From assembly GCA_009801085.1 (NCBI GenBank), contig VNWV01000001.1:806001-870000 (forward strand): DNA of 64,000 bases, in the 5' to 3' direction. This DNA is from Lasiodiplodia sp. COLG20. Taxonomy: Eukaryota; Ascomycota; Dothideomycetes; Botryosphaeriales; Botryosphaeriaceae. The notes beneath the pieces were generated by a model. It saw nothing but the letters and a program-made list of their open reading frames with translations, had not been told where the DNA came from and ran no database searches. Shown piece by piece: positions 54,242-64,000 of the stretch. Made by a program: the position numbers and the translations under genes. Positions within the stretch are counted from its first letter, which is position 1, and every line of letters starts with the position of its first letter.

Positions 54242-56194
54242 ATGGTTGACGGAATCCCTTCCGTCCCGCTCTCACCACCCAGCTCGCCGCGAATGTCTGC
54301 GTACACCGCGACTCACGCTGAGTCTGAGTGGCACAGCCAAAGGACGAAACCAGGAGACGCAAACGACGGGACCATGGGCCTGCAGTATTCCGAGGTATCT
54401 GGACTTTCTCTTGACACTCCAAAGCGCCCGCCGCTGCGCACTCACAAGAGCTTTCCCTACATGTTGAGCCAGCCACACCATTCCGCCACCCAGCAATCCG
54501 CTGCTTCCGACCACCCCATTGCATCTCCGCAGCCTCAGAGAGAGCGCATCACCATCAGCAATCTGGAGGAGTCGCCGCAGAGGTCTTTGCCGAATGTGAC
54601 TTATGGTGGCTCGGCCCCCGCCAGCCCAGTTTCGAGGCTGACACCTCCCTCTCCGGAGGGTGAAAAGGGCCAAAGAGAGGGCGATAATGACGCAGCCCTC
54701 TCCGCAAGCGCTGATGAAGGCGACGACTCCAAGCCGATGACTGCAGCAGAGCTGCGGGCACAGAAACGAAAGATGAAGAGGTTCAGGTAGGTCTCTGTGG
54801 AAAGCCGCACGCCCGGCGGTGGCGGGAGCGGTAGTCTTATCTTCTACACCACTGAACTTGTGCTGATCATCTTCCCACCAGGCTTACGCACAACCAAACT
54901 CGATTCTTGATGAGCGAGTTCGCCAGGCAGGCGCATCCGGACGCTGCGCACCGGGAGCGCCTGGCCAGAGAGATTCCCGGACTGAGCCCACGCCAGGTGC
55001 AAGTGTGGTTCCAGAACAGGTAGAGGCACCGATGATTATTTGAAATGGCCCTGAAAGGTTGCTGATTCCGACGGGTTCTGCAGGAGAGCTAAGCTCAAGC
55101 GTTTGACGAGCGATGATCGCGAGCGTATGATGAGGTCAAGAGCCCTTCCCGATGATTTCGATATGACCCAGGCACTACATTCTCCTTTCGGTACGGCCGG
55201 TCATGGTGTTGGAACACCCATGGCTTCGCCTGCCGCGAACTTTTCACCCAGCTTTCCTGAAGGCAACATGGTTCGGCCTTTGAGCCTGGATAGCATTCGT
55301 CGTTACCCTGAGGGACCACAGATGTCGCCAGCTGGTGTTCCCCCACCGTTCGGGGGCTATTCATTCACTCCTCCGCAGTCTGCCACAGACACCTCCTCTC
55401 CAGTCTCGGCAACCGGTGAGCCGAACCCTTTCGCTTATTCGCAATCCATGGAGGGCAGCCCACGCCGACCGAATCCTTTCGTTGGCGCAGTTCCTTCACC
55501 TGCACCCTTTCCGCAGTACTCCCAGGTTCCGCGCTTGCAGTTGCATGATCGTGTGGCCCGTACCAGGGCTGAATCTCTCTGCTCTCCGTTGAGAACGAGC
55601 ATGTCATACAGCAACGACGGCACACTCAGCCAGTCGAACATTCAGCCGAGCCAGGGTGTTGAGAACACCAGCATGGGCGAACAGCGCATGCCGAACCTCC
55701 CAAGCACCAGTCTGCCAGGATCAAGCGTTCCGTATGGCTTGGGCTATTCCTGTGAGTAGAAATTGAGTCGGTGACCGGATAGCAATTATTGACAACTGTT
55801 AGACTCGCACATTCCTGGTTTCCAGTCGGGGGCACAACAGCGCATGCGTTCTTTTTCCAGCAGTGTGCCGCGCCGCATTGAACTGTCCCAGCACAGCGCT
55901 CACTATCAAGCCAGCCGAACCCCTGGCTCATCAAATCCACAGTCTGCCACTTTCCCTAACTATCAAGGCTCTCCGCTTTCTACGCCAGGCGCGTACAACC
56001 AGTCGCCTCTGCTGAGCGCGCCACACAACGTCACCACGTTCAGTCACTCGCCGAGCTACAACGGTCCATACGGTCAAGCTCAGAGCGGTCAGAGCGACCA
56101 ATACCAGCCGGCGCCTGTCTTCAGCGAAGTTGAGGGCTCCAACCAACAAACCGAAAACAGTGGATCGGGTGTGCAGATGCCGCCCCAATATTAA
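54242..56194 (+). CDS. Homeodomain transcription factor
   Basis: Four exons, 54242-54786, 54882-55019, 55084-55751 and 55803-56194, encode 580 aa. The homeodomain, at about residues 170-235, is split by two introns: 'KRKMKRFR' | 'LTHNQTRFLMSEFARQAHPD' ... 'LSPRQVQVWFQNR' | 'RAKLKRLTSDDRE'. Helix 3 has the invariant WFQNRRAK, and residue 50 of the homeodomain (V-Q-V-W-F) is Gln. Both flanks are Ser/Pro/Gln-rich and probably disordered activation regions, with possible SP/TP phosphosites ('SVPLSPPSSPRM', 'SRLTPPSPEGEK'). Relatives in filamentous ascomycetes regulate conidiation and fruiting-body development. I cannot assign which of the HOX/HTF paralogues this is. It stands alone between two long gene-poor stretches. 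Confidence 0.93.
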
Positions 56195-59100
56195 AGGGGC
56201 TTTGAGGCTCTTTTTCCGTTAACGTGGCCATCACTCCACACAGCCACGGCGCGAATACGCATATTGCAAAACAAAGGTCCCAAGAATAATCTGGGACAGC
56301 ATGGATCCGACGTACGAATTTCTTTGGCGAATCTGTTGACTACACCCAGCCTCAGTGCTGGTCAAAGGTCAAGAACGGGTCGTCTTCAAAATATATGGAT
56401 TCGAGGAACGAATTTCCTTGGCCCTCTATCATCGAGACTACACTCTGTTGAGTCTCGCACAGTTTCGATGTTTCCACAAAAGCAATTTCTGGAGGACTTC
56501 TTACCCGCGGAGATCTCGGCGAGGTAGAAGGTTTGTTTGGTTATGAAAACCTCACTCTTCCCCTACAAGACACCTTTACCTTCATACAGATAGCAGGCGA
56601 ACAGACATACCTGCTCATTAGGACGGCATGCTTCTACATGCATTCCCTTTTGTTACATCTTTTCTTTTTAAATTCCGAGCTCTCAAATTTACTCAGGCTG
56701 CAGTTTTGCTCTTTCAATTTTTTTTCTTTCAGCACCTTTCCTGCGCCTTGTACCAAGATTCGAAACTTTAGTCTGTGTTACTCTTGCTCTTTCACTTTCA
56801 TTTCTTTTTGGTTCCGAGGAATCTGCCTATTTCTCCAATTCTCTTCTTTTCGTGTGTGGCAACACTATCCTTATTGTAATGGCGCGGTGCGTCACACGAA
56901 GGCGCCGCCTTCGAAATTCCTTTTTCGGATTGAATTCTCGTGTTTTCGAACTGCGTTTGATTTTTGGGTGTTTTGTAGGGAGGCTGGACTGGATCTCCAT
57001 TTCTTTTGGGTCGCGAATTTCCTTTGTAGCTACAAGCTGTATAACTCAATAGTGTCTTAACGCAGATCACTGTTGTCGAAATGCACATCGGCAAACCATT
57101 CTTTTCGCCCGAGTGACTATCCCCATCCATGCTCGTTACCGGAATTGTATCCCTATTAAAGACAGGACATACTGTGGCTCCATTAACGGCGTGCCACCCG
57201 TAGCTCTACGTTGGATTTCCACTCATCACGCCCTCTCAGACGCCCTCAATCGGGTGTGCACGAACCAAAAATCTTGGATTATACAGTTTGAATTTGGCCA
57301 CTCAGGAGTCTAGACCTTCGTGGTCTGTTGCTTCATGGCAGAGGAAGGAGAGATTAGTAACTAGAGCAGACTCGAAATCGTGAAACCTTTCAGGGGGGAG
57401 GCAGGACGGTGGTTGTGCCTCAAACACCTCTACATGAGTGATTTTCACCTTCAACCAACCAAAAACTAGAGTGTGATGAGGAGGAACCCAGCCGTAAGCT
57501 CAACAAGATTGAGTCTAAGGGTGGCGACGTGCATGGCTAGTGGAGCAGGCTTTGAAAAGGGGATCCTGAACTTTGCCTCAACCCTTGGCATCAAGCAGAT
57601 CATCAAGGGTAGAAATCAAACGTGGTTCTCCACAAGCTTAGACAAGGTCCGACACCCAGGATCAGGCGGTGACCCCCGGCGGGTATATCTATCTGAGGGG
57701 GCTGACTCCTGCCAGTGAATAAGCGTGTGGCGCTGCATCAGCTAAATTCAGGCACGGGCGGCAAGTGACAAGGCTGTCTAGGGCTGTAGATCTTAGTGAA
57801 CTAGTAGGGCTGGTGTTAATTGACCAGCTTGAAGAACTATTTAATACGGCCATTTACTTGTTTTGGAGAGCATGTCGGGGGCGCGTCCGTCACCGCTGTT
57901 CGAGAAGATGCGTAGAAGACTGCGGCTGAACACTGGCCACCAGTAAGAAATCAAGTCGCGCACAAGCAGGCAAACTTCCAGAAGGTACCAAGTCAAACAA
58001 CAATCAGGTCTCGAAAAGACTAGTAGAAGGCCGAACCTTTATGCCGTCATTTCAACTCGGCACTGGCGCTAGGCGTCAAAATTTCCAGCTGGTCCGACAA
58101 CCTTGAATCCACTTCGGCGGCAGCGCCGTTGTCTTGCAACTGGTCGTTAGCCGCAGGCGGAGTGGTTGCACGGCGGCTTAGCCAAGACTTTGACATGACT
58201 AGTGCACATGCCTTGCAACCTCTGTGAGGTGGTGACGAGGCCTCGTCAATCAGGCATCAAGACGCGAAGGGCAGCTCCTGATATCGACAGGGCGCCTTGC
58301 CTATAGGACGATTACTTGCATCTTGCGACCGGGCTCGCTTTCCGTGGGCCCTGATATGCGGGCCTCGCTATCACATTCCGCAACGCCCACGCTCGACGAC
58401 ATTATCCGCCGGAGAAGCGGGAAGGGCAACTGAGGAGCCCTTCTGCCGACAGCATCGCAAAAGCGCTGGAATTTGTGGCGAGCCGGCAGGACGTACGTGG
58501 AAGCCGCTCGAGGGAGGGGCAGCTCCGGCTGGGCCCGACCTGCCGTTTGGAGAGGGGTCGCCCTGCCGTTGTGGGGGAATGGCGACGTACTGGCCGGCAT
58601 TCCGCGCGAGGACCTGGATGACTTCCGCTGACGACAAACAATACTAATGATAGAAGAGGAAATCCTCTGAACCTGCGCCTACATTCGCTGTTGTTCCGAT
58701 ACCAAAATACGTGAGTCACGAAAGCATATTGTTGTGAATGCCTTGGAAAGGACCGTTCACCATACAACTTTGCGGAGTCTTGGCGTCATGGTTGCTTTGC
58801 TGGTCCGGGGCTCAGTCACTTGCGCGTCGCGCTGCTGTGACTCACGAGCGTCATCGTGGCTGGTGGCGTTGCGCGACAGGAATTCTCACGAGGGAAGATG
58901 GGGCAGAGGTCCGACGGAGATAGCGCAGGAAGGCCGCCGAAGTCCAAGCTCCTTCTCAGTGGCCCGTTCGAGTTAGTGGCCAACGGTGGCGATGGTTGGG
59001 GGACCACAGGGCGAACCGCACCAAGGGCGTGACGGAACGCATTGGGCTCGCTGCGGAGACGGCAGCTCGATTGCGACGGTTGAGCGACGGATTGGCCGGG

Positions 59101-60073
59101 TGATGCTCGACGGGAGCATGGCAGAAGCAACAAACTTGGTGGGCGGGCGCAGGTGGGCAAGCTTTGTTTCGCTTGGCCGCCCGCCGCCGTCAGGCGAGAG
59201 AGGGCCGCTGGCCGGCGCACTGACGGCGTCGAAAAGCCCACACCGCGCGCGCGCTCGCGACTGCACGCGCTGGAGGCGACGAGCTGCGCTGCTGGCGCGG
59301 CCGACGCTGCGGCTGGACCGCCGCGCAGAGGATTGGATGCGTGCCGGCAAGGCTGAGGGCTGACGCGCCAGTAATGCGTGCTGTGCAACGCGCGCTGGGC
59401 CGTATCCTTGGGGCGAGTGCTGTGCGCGCGATGATGTAGCACGCCCGGGGCGCATCGATTGGCAGGCAGCACCCGTCACGCCCGCCGTGCGCTGTGCGCT
59501 GCGCGGAGGGGCGCGGGCTGGGCGGTGCAGCCGGCCCACGTCTGATTCAGCGCGGTTTGTGTGCGGTGGAAATTGGCTGGCTGCGCGCTGGCGGGTGGTG
59601 TTGGGCGACGGAGACGGCCCCTGTGGTTTGTGCCAAGCCCGATCAAAAAACTTCCCAGTGCCTCGCCCAGCGCACACCCTTTCATCATCATCCATCAACC
59701 AACACCTCCCACCCGAGAAAAGCCGGCCCCTCTGCGCAAGCAGTCCACGGCCGCATCTGACAGTTTCGCAGAGTCTCCTCTGGAACTTGTCTGCCCCGTC
59801 ATCCGACGCGAGCACCCGCCCACGACACCTTCACCGGTCGTCGTGTCTTCCGAGCCGCAGGTGTGCACCGACGACACCTCGCCCTTCACTTCGCTGTGCT
59901 GGTTTTTGTCGAGCGTTTCCTTTTCCCGCCCGCCTCTCCGCTCCGAGCGACCTCTCGTAATACCCGGCCGTCGAGTTTGACATTCGCGCGCCATCGTCCG
60001 AGTCCTCTTCCCGTCGCCTCCGCTTAATCGCACTCGTCCGCTCGCCCGCCTCAACCCTCCAGCAAACGGATAA
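56195..60073. other. Gene-poor region between homeobox gene and eIF4G
   Basis: About 3.9 kb. 56.2-57.3 kb is T-rich (long T/C tracts near 56640-56830), probably the 3' UTR and downstream of the homeobox gene. 57.3-58.3 kb is of balanced composition, and one stretch (57465-57720) is open on the plus strand without a recognisable product. 58.3-60.07 kb is GC-rich, changing to C/T-rich just before the eIF4G ATG, as expected for its leader. No gene or tRNA is identified. Confidence 0.5.
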
Positions 60074-63000
60074 ATGAGCAGCTCTAGCCCCGCGACGAAC
60101 CCCACGACGAACGCCGCGCAGACCGCCAACGCCGCTTCCAACCAATCCACCGGAACGACGTCGCCCTCTGTCGCTGGCGCCGCTCAGCCCGCCGCCAAGT
60201 CGTACGCCAGTGCTGCGACAAAGAAGTCCGCTTCGCCTCCCGCGATCGCTTCTAGCACTCCCCAGGTGGCGGTGGGCTCTGCACAGCATGGAAAGACGGG
60301 CTCTGTGAACGGCAAAAGTCAGATCCAGCCCGCCGTTCCGGCCGTCGGTCCCGCGCCGATCGCCAATGGAGCTCCTGCCCACGGACGCAAGCCTTCTTCC
60401 ATGACCATCAGCGCTGCCGGCACCTCTGGCCCCATGGCCAACGGCTCCAGCAACCGCCCCAATATCAGCTTCGGTTCTATGAACGCAGGCGGCTCGCCTG
60501 CCATCGCGAACAGCGTTCCCCAGGCGCCGCAAAACAGCACACCTAACCCGCGCATCACCTCCCCGGCCACCTCGCCTTCACCGATCCCGCAGCCGCCTGC
60601 GAGTGGCGGACGCCCGCCTGCTAGTCTGCAGGGCCAAGGCAACGGCTTGAGCTTCGGCTCCATGGGCGGCGAAAATGGTGGCCAATCGGTACGCTCACCT
60701 CAATCTCACTTGTGTTACTTTGTCAAAGCCCGCTTGTTCATTTTTATCACTTGCATTCACCTCTCTCGCTCTCCTGCTCTGCAGTGCAAAGTGTTATGAC
60801 CCCATGCTGTTGTTCATTCACACTAACGGATTTCAATGCTTTTGATAGGGCCGCCCCGTTTCCATGCCCCCACAAGGCCCACCGCCCATGCCGCAAGCTC
60901 AACACTTGCGCCGCGAGTCTTCGCAATCTGCACACAGCGATATGAGCAACCCAGCCATGAACCGCAACTTCGTGCCCCAGGCAGGTCGCGGTAGAGGGTA
61001 CAATGGAGGATACAACGCGCCCTCTCCGGGCCCACAGTTCCGCCAACCCCTCAACCAAATGCGCGGTCCTATGCCGGGTCAGTTCCAGGGTCAGGGTGGT
61101 CCCATGGGTTCACCCTACCGCCAGAACCGCAGCCCGGCTATGACTCCGGCCACGATGCACCAACAGGCACAATTTGCCAACCAACCGCAAATGCCGCACG
61201 CCGGGTACCCTGGATACCCTCATCAGTTCCAACCAAATGTAAACAGCAAATCTCCTACCCCTGTCAACGCTCCCGGGCCAGTCGAAACTTCAACGACTAG
61301 CCGCCAAAACTCGCACCTTGTTTCAAAATCAGCCTCTCCACCACTCTCAGCTGTTTCTTCGGCTGATCTCCAACACACTTTCAACACCCAACTCTCTTCT
61401 ATTCCAAATATTGCGCCAAAAAGCGGCGGTTTCGAAGACTTTCTAACAGAACTCAAGGCCCAGGGCTTCTACGGGATGCAGCCTCAGCATCTTGATCCGA
61501 CTCAGTTCAATCCCTACTACCAACCCGCTCCCTACATGCATGCCACCATGCCCTACCAGACTGGTGCTCCTCCGAGCCCTCGTCCCATGAACCACGCGCC
61601 CCATGCCGCGCAGCCGTTCATTCCAGGTCAGTATGGCGCGCCTCATGCGCAGAGCATGTCGCGCACAAACTCACAGGTTTCCGAACGCCCCCCTTCTACC
61701 ATGGCAAACCCTCAGACGCCGTCGATGGCTGCCGCTAGCCACGTCTCACACACCCCCACCCAGAGCTCTAGCAGCCCCGCACCTTCTTCTTCGAACTTTA
61801 CGATACCCGCGAGGACTAAGAGCAAGGGAATTGTCATCAAGAACCCTGATGGTGAGGTCGTGACATTTGAGAAGAAGTCTTCTTCGCCGGCTCCCGGGCC
61901 CTCTAAATCCCCTATTGTTGTTTCTTCCACTCCTACCCCTCCTCCACGTGCTCCTAGCGCCAACTCCCAGCATGGCCGGACAGACAGCACTACACAGAAG
62001 ACCGCCGAGGAGAAGAAGGCGGAATTCCAGGAGCAGTTCCAGAAGCAGCTTGCTGAGGAGAGACGCAGGAAGGAGGAAGAGGAGAGGCTGACCAAGGAGA
62101 AGAAAGAGAAAGAAGAGAAGGAGGCGGCAGAAGCACAAGCAGCCAAGGATAAGGCCGAAGCCGAGGAGAAGGCGGCAAAGGAGCGTGAAGCTGCCGAAGC
62201 CGCTGCCAAGGAAGAGGCTGAAAAGAAGGCCAAGGAAGAGGCCGAGAAGAAAGCCAAGGAGGAGGAAGAGAAGAAGGCCAAGGAGGCTGAAGAAGAAGCC
62301 GCCAAGAAGGCCAAGGAAGAAGAGGCAGAGCGCCTTCGCAAGGAGGAGGACGAGCGCCTCGAACGCGAAATTGCCGAGATGGAGGCCGCTGAGCGCGAGG
62401 AAGAAGAGCGCGAAAGGGCCTTCCAAGAAAAGAAGAAGCGCGACAAGGAAGAAGCTGAGGCTAAGGCCGCAGAGGCTGCTGCCAAGGCTGATGAGGAGAT
62501 GAAGCGCCTCGAACGTGAGGCAGAAGAGCGCGAGCTCGCGAAGGAGCGCGGCGAGAAGAAGGAGCAGTCCGAGGAAGACAAGGCCGAGGCTGCTAAGCTG
62601 TTTGCTTCGCTCAAGAAGCCGACGTTTGGGCCTGGTGCCGCTGCTGCGGAAGCCGAGCCTGCTGCTTCAGACGCCATGCCCCCGCCTGCGCAGCCCGCTT
62701 CGAAGGCGGCTGCTGCTAAGCCCAAGCCCGCTGCTCTCAAGCTTGAGACCCGTAAGCCTGTCGAGCCTCCGGCGCCCACTCCTGGTATGCAGTCCCTCAA
62801 GTCTGCCCGCTTCCTGAGAGTGCAAAACGATGACCTCAGATATCCTGAGGGCATCAAGTCGCCAAACCCTGCACTCAACCAGGGCCGCGGTGGCAAGGGC
62901 TTCAAGTACGACAAGGACTTCTTGCTGCAGTTCCAGGAGGTCTTCAAGGAGAAGCCTTCTGTTGATTGGGACAACAAGGTCAGGGAGACCGTCGGCGACG

Positions 63001-64000
63001 GCGGCGATTCTGCCCGCCCTGGATCTGCTCGCACTCCTTCTAATCTGGGCAGCCGCGGCTCTCGCACCATGCCACTTGTCGGAGGATCTATTGGCAACTT
63101 CGCACTGAACTCCCGCACCCTGCCTCCTGGCACCACTTCCAAGCAGCGATTCGAGATCTCCAATTCCTTGACTTCTCGTAGTTCCTCCGCCAACCCTATG
63201 GCAAGCTTTAGCGCTCGCCCAGGCAGTTTCCCCATGGCCCCAGGTATTGGCGGTCGTTCCGCATCGTCTTATGCTCCTGCCGCTGGCAACTCATCTCGCT
63301 CTGGCAGCGGTCGCAAGAACCAGAGCCGTCGTGGCAACGCCTCGAATAGAAATGAGGAGAAGACCATGCCCCTTACCGCCGGCGTTGAGGTTGCGCCCCT
63401 GGTTAAATCGACTACTGGCTGGGTTCCGACGAGTCTCACGCAGCCTGCTCAGCCCACCGCCGCCGCAGGCAACCTTGCTCCGGACGTTGTGCAAAGAAAG
63501 GTCAAGGCGGCCCTCAACAAGATGACTCCCGAGAAATTCGACAGAATTGCGGATCAGATCCTCGAGATCGCCAAGCAGTCCGAGAACGAGACCGATGGCA
63601 GGACGCTGCGCCAGGTCATCCAGCTCACCTTCGAAAAGGCTTGCGACGAGGCTCACTGGGCTTCGATGTACGCCAAGTTCTGCAAGCGCATGCTTGAGAC
63701 CATGTCTCCGGCCATCAAGGACGAGAAGGTGCGAGACAAGAACGACAACCCCGTCGTTGGTGGCAACCTTTTCCGCAAGTATCTGCTCAACCGCTGTCAA
63801 GAAGACTTCGAGCGGGGCTGGGAGGCCAACCTGCCTATGAAGAAGGAGGGCGAGAGCGAGGAAGCGGCTATGCTCAGCGACGATTACTACGTTGCTGCCG
63901 CTGCGAAGAGACGTGGTCTTGGTCTCATTCAGTTCATTGGTGAGCTCTACAAGCTTGGCATGCTCACTGTCCGCATCATGCACGAGTGTGTCATGAGACT
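60074..64000 (+). CDS. tif4631: Translation initiation factor eIF4G (partial, 3' end outside window)
   Basis: Exon 1 is 60074-60688; the 160-bp intron has donor GTACGC and acceptor GATAG. Exon 2 is open from 60849 to the window edge, giving at least 1255 residues. The N-terminal ~580 residues are low-complexity Ser/Pro/Gln/Asn with an RGRG patch ('PQAGRGRGYNGGYN'). Residues about 587-790 are an unbroken Lys/Glu/Ala-rich helix. The eIF4E-binding motif Y-x4-L-phi is seen in 'KYDKDFLLQF' (about 891). The MIF4G HEAT domain starts near 1085 ('RKVKAALNKMTPEKFDRIA', 'LTFEKACDEAHWASMYAKFC') and continues past the edge. It scaffolds eIF4E, eIF4A and Pab1 on capped mRNA. The segment 61234-61430 has different codon choice but stays open. 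Treating it as an intron breaks the frame, so I keep it as coding. Confidence 0.94.

Noticed and set aside
57470..57790. Group I intron or RNase P/MRP RNA
   Set aside because: I looked for the conserved P/Q/R/S and CR elements and could not assemble them convincingly.
61712..63235. 507-codon Ser-rich minus-strand frame
   Set aside because: It is antisense to eIF4G, and its composition is explained by the Lys/Glu-rich sense strand.
1..64000. tRNA and 5S rRNA genes
   Set aside because: I scanned for B-box (GGTTCRANNCC) and its complement with a matching A-box, and for the 5S core. Only isolated partial matches inside genes were seen.

Overview
The window is eukaryotic nuclear DNA from a filamentous ascomycete (Pezizomycotina; Dothideomycetes is my best guess, from gene style only). 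The reasons are about 20 compact protein genes, short introns (mostly 50-80 bp) with GTRNGY-type donors and CTRAY-like branch sites before CAG or TAG acceptors, GC-rich third positions, and families typical of that group. I found no bacterial operon structure, intact transposon, CRISPR array, tRNA or rRNA. Exon boundaries below were derived by hand from splice signals and frame arithmetic. Every spliced model closes in frame.

Layout. 0-16 kb, mostly minus strand: the 5' end of an Srp2-like SR splicing factor (1-462), a membrane-anchored M28 glutamate-carboxypeptidase-like protein (1293-4045), a short-chain dehydrogenase (4986-6012), a conserved fungal protein of unknown function (6662-8452), a Gfo/Idh/MocA oxidoreductase (10196-12076), an acidic unknown (12896-14220) and ribosomal protein S16/uS9 (15003-15549). 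An RCC1-repeat (Ats1-like) gene diverges from S16 at 15815-16921. 18-34 kb: a protein with a MULE-transposase-type zinc finger and a polyglutamine tract (+), a kinesin-6-like motor (-), the U2 snRNA gene (-), a polytopic membrane protein (-), a NADAR-domain protein (-), an HAD hydrolase of the YKR070W type (-), and an aldo-keto reductase (+) whose 5' extension looks like a mitochondrial presequence. 33.2-38.2 kb holds no recognisable gene. 38-51 kb: an importin-7/Nmd5/Sxm1-type karyopherin with nine introns (-), the Ski2 RNA helicase (-), the fork-protection protein Csm3/Swi3/TIPIN (-) and, divergent from it, THO complex subunit Hpr1/THOC1 (+). 51-64 kb: a homeodomain transcription factor (+) flanked by 3-4 kb gene-poor stretches, then eIF4G (+), which runs off the right edge.

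Functionally the window is housekeeping. RNA-related genes are frequent (SR protein, U2 snRNA, Ski2, THO, eIF4G, S16), but they are on both strands and interspersed, so I do not infer a functional cluster. The most noteworthy observations are a probable 6-nt micro-exon in the SR-protein gene, a base change in U2 next to the branch-site recognition element, an inverted pair of MCB (ACGCGT) boxes between csm3 and hpr1, the transposase-derived DNA-binding domain fused to polyglutamine, and the two in-frame starts of the aldo-keto reductase. I found no convincing evidence of a wholly new system.
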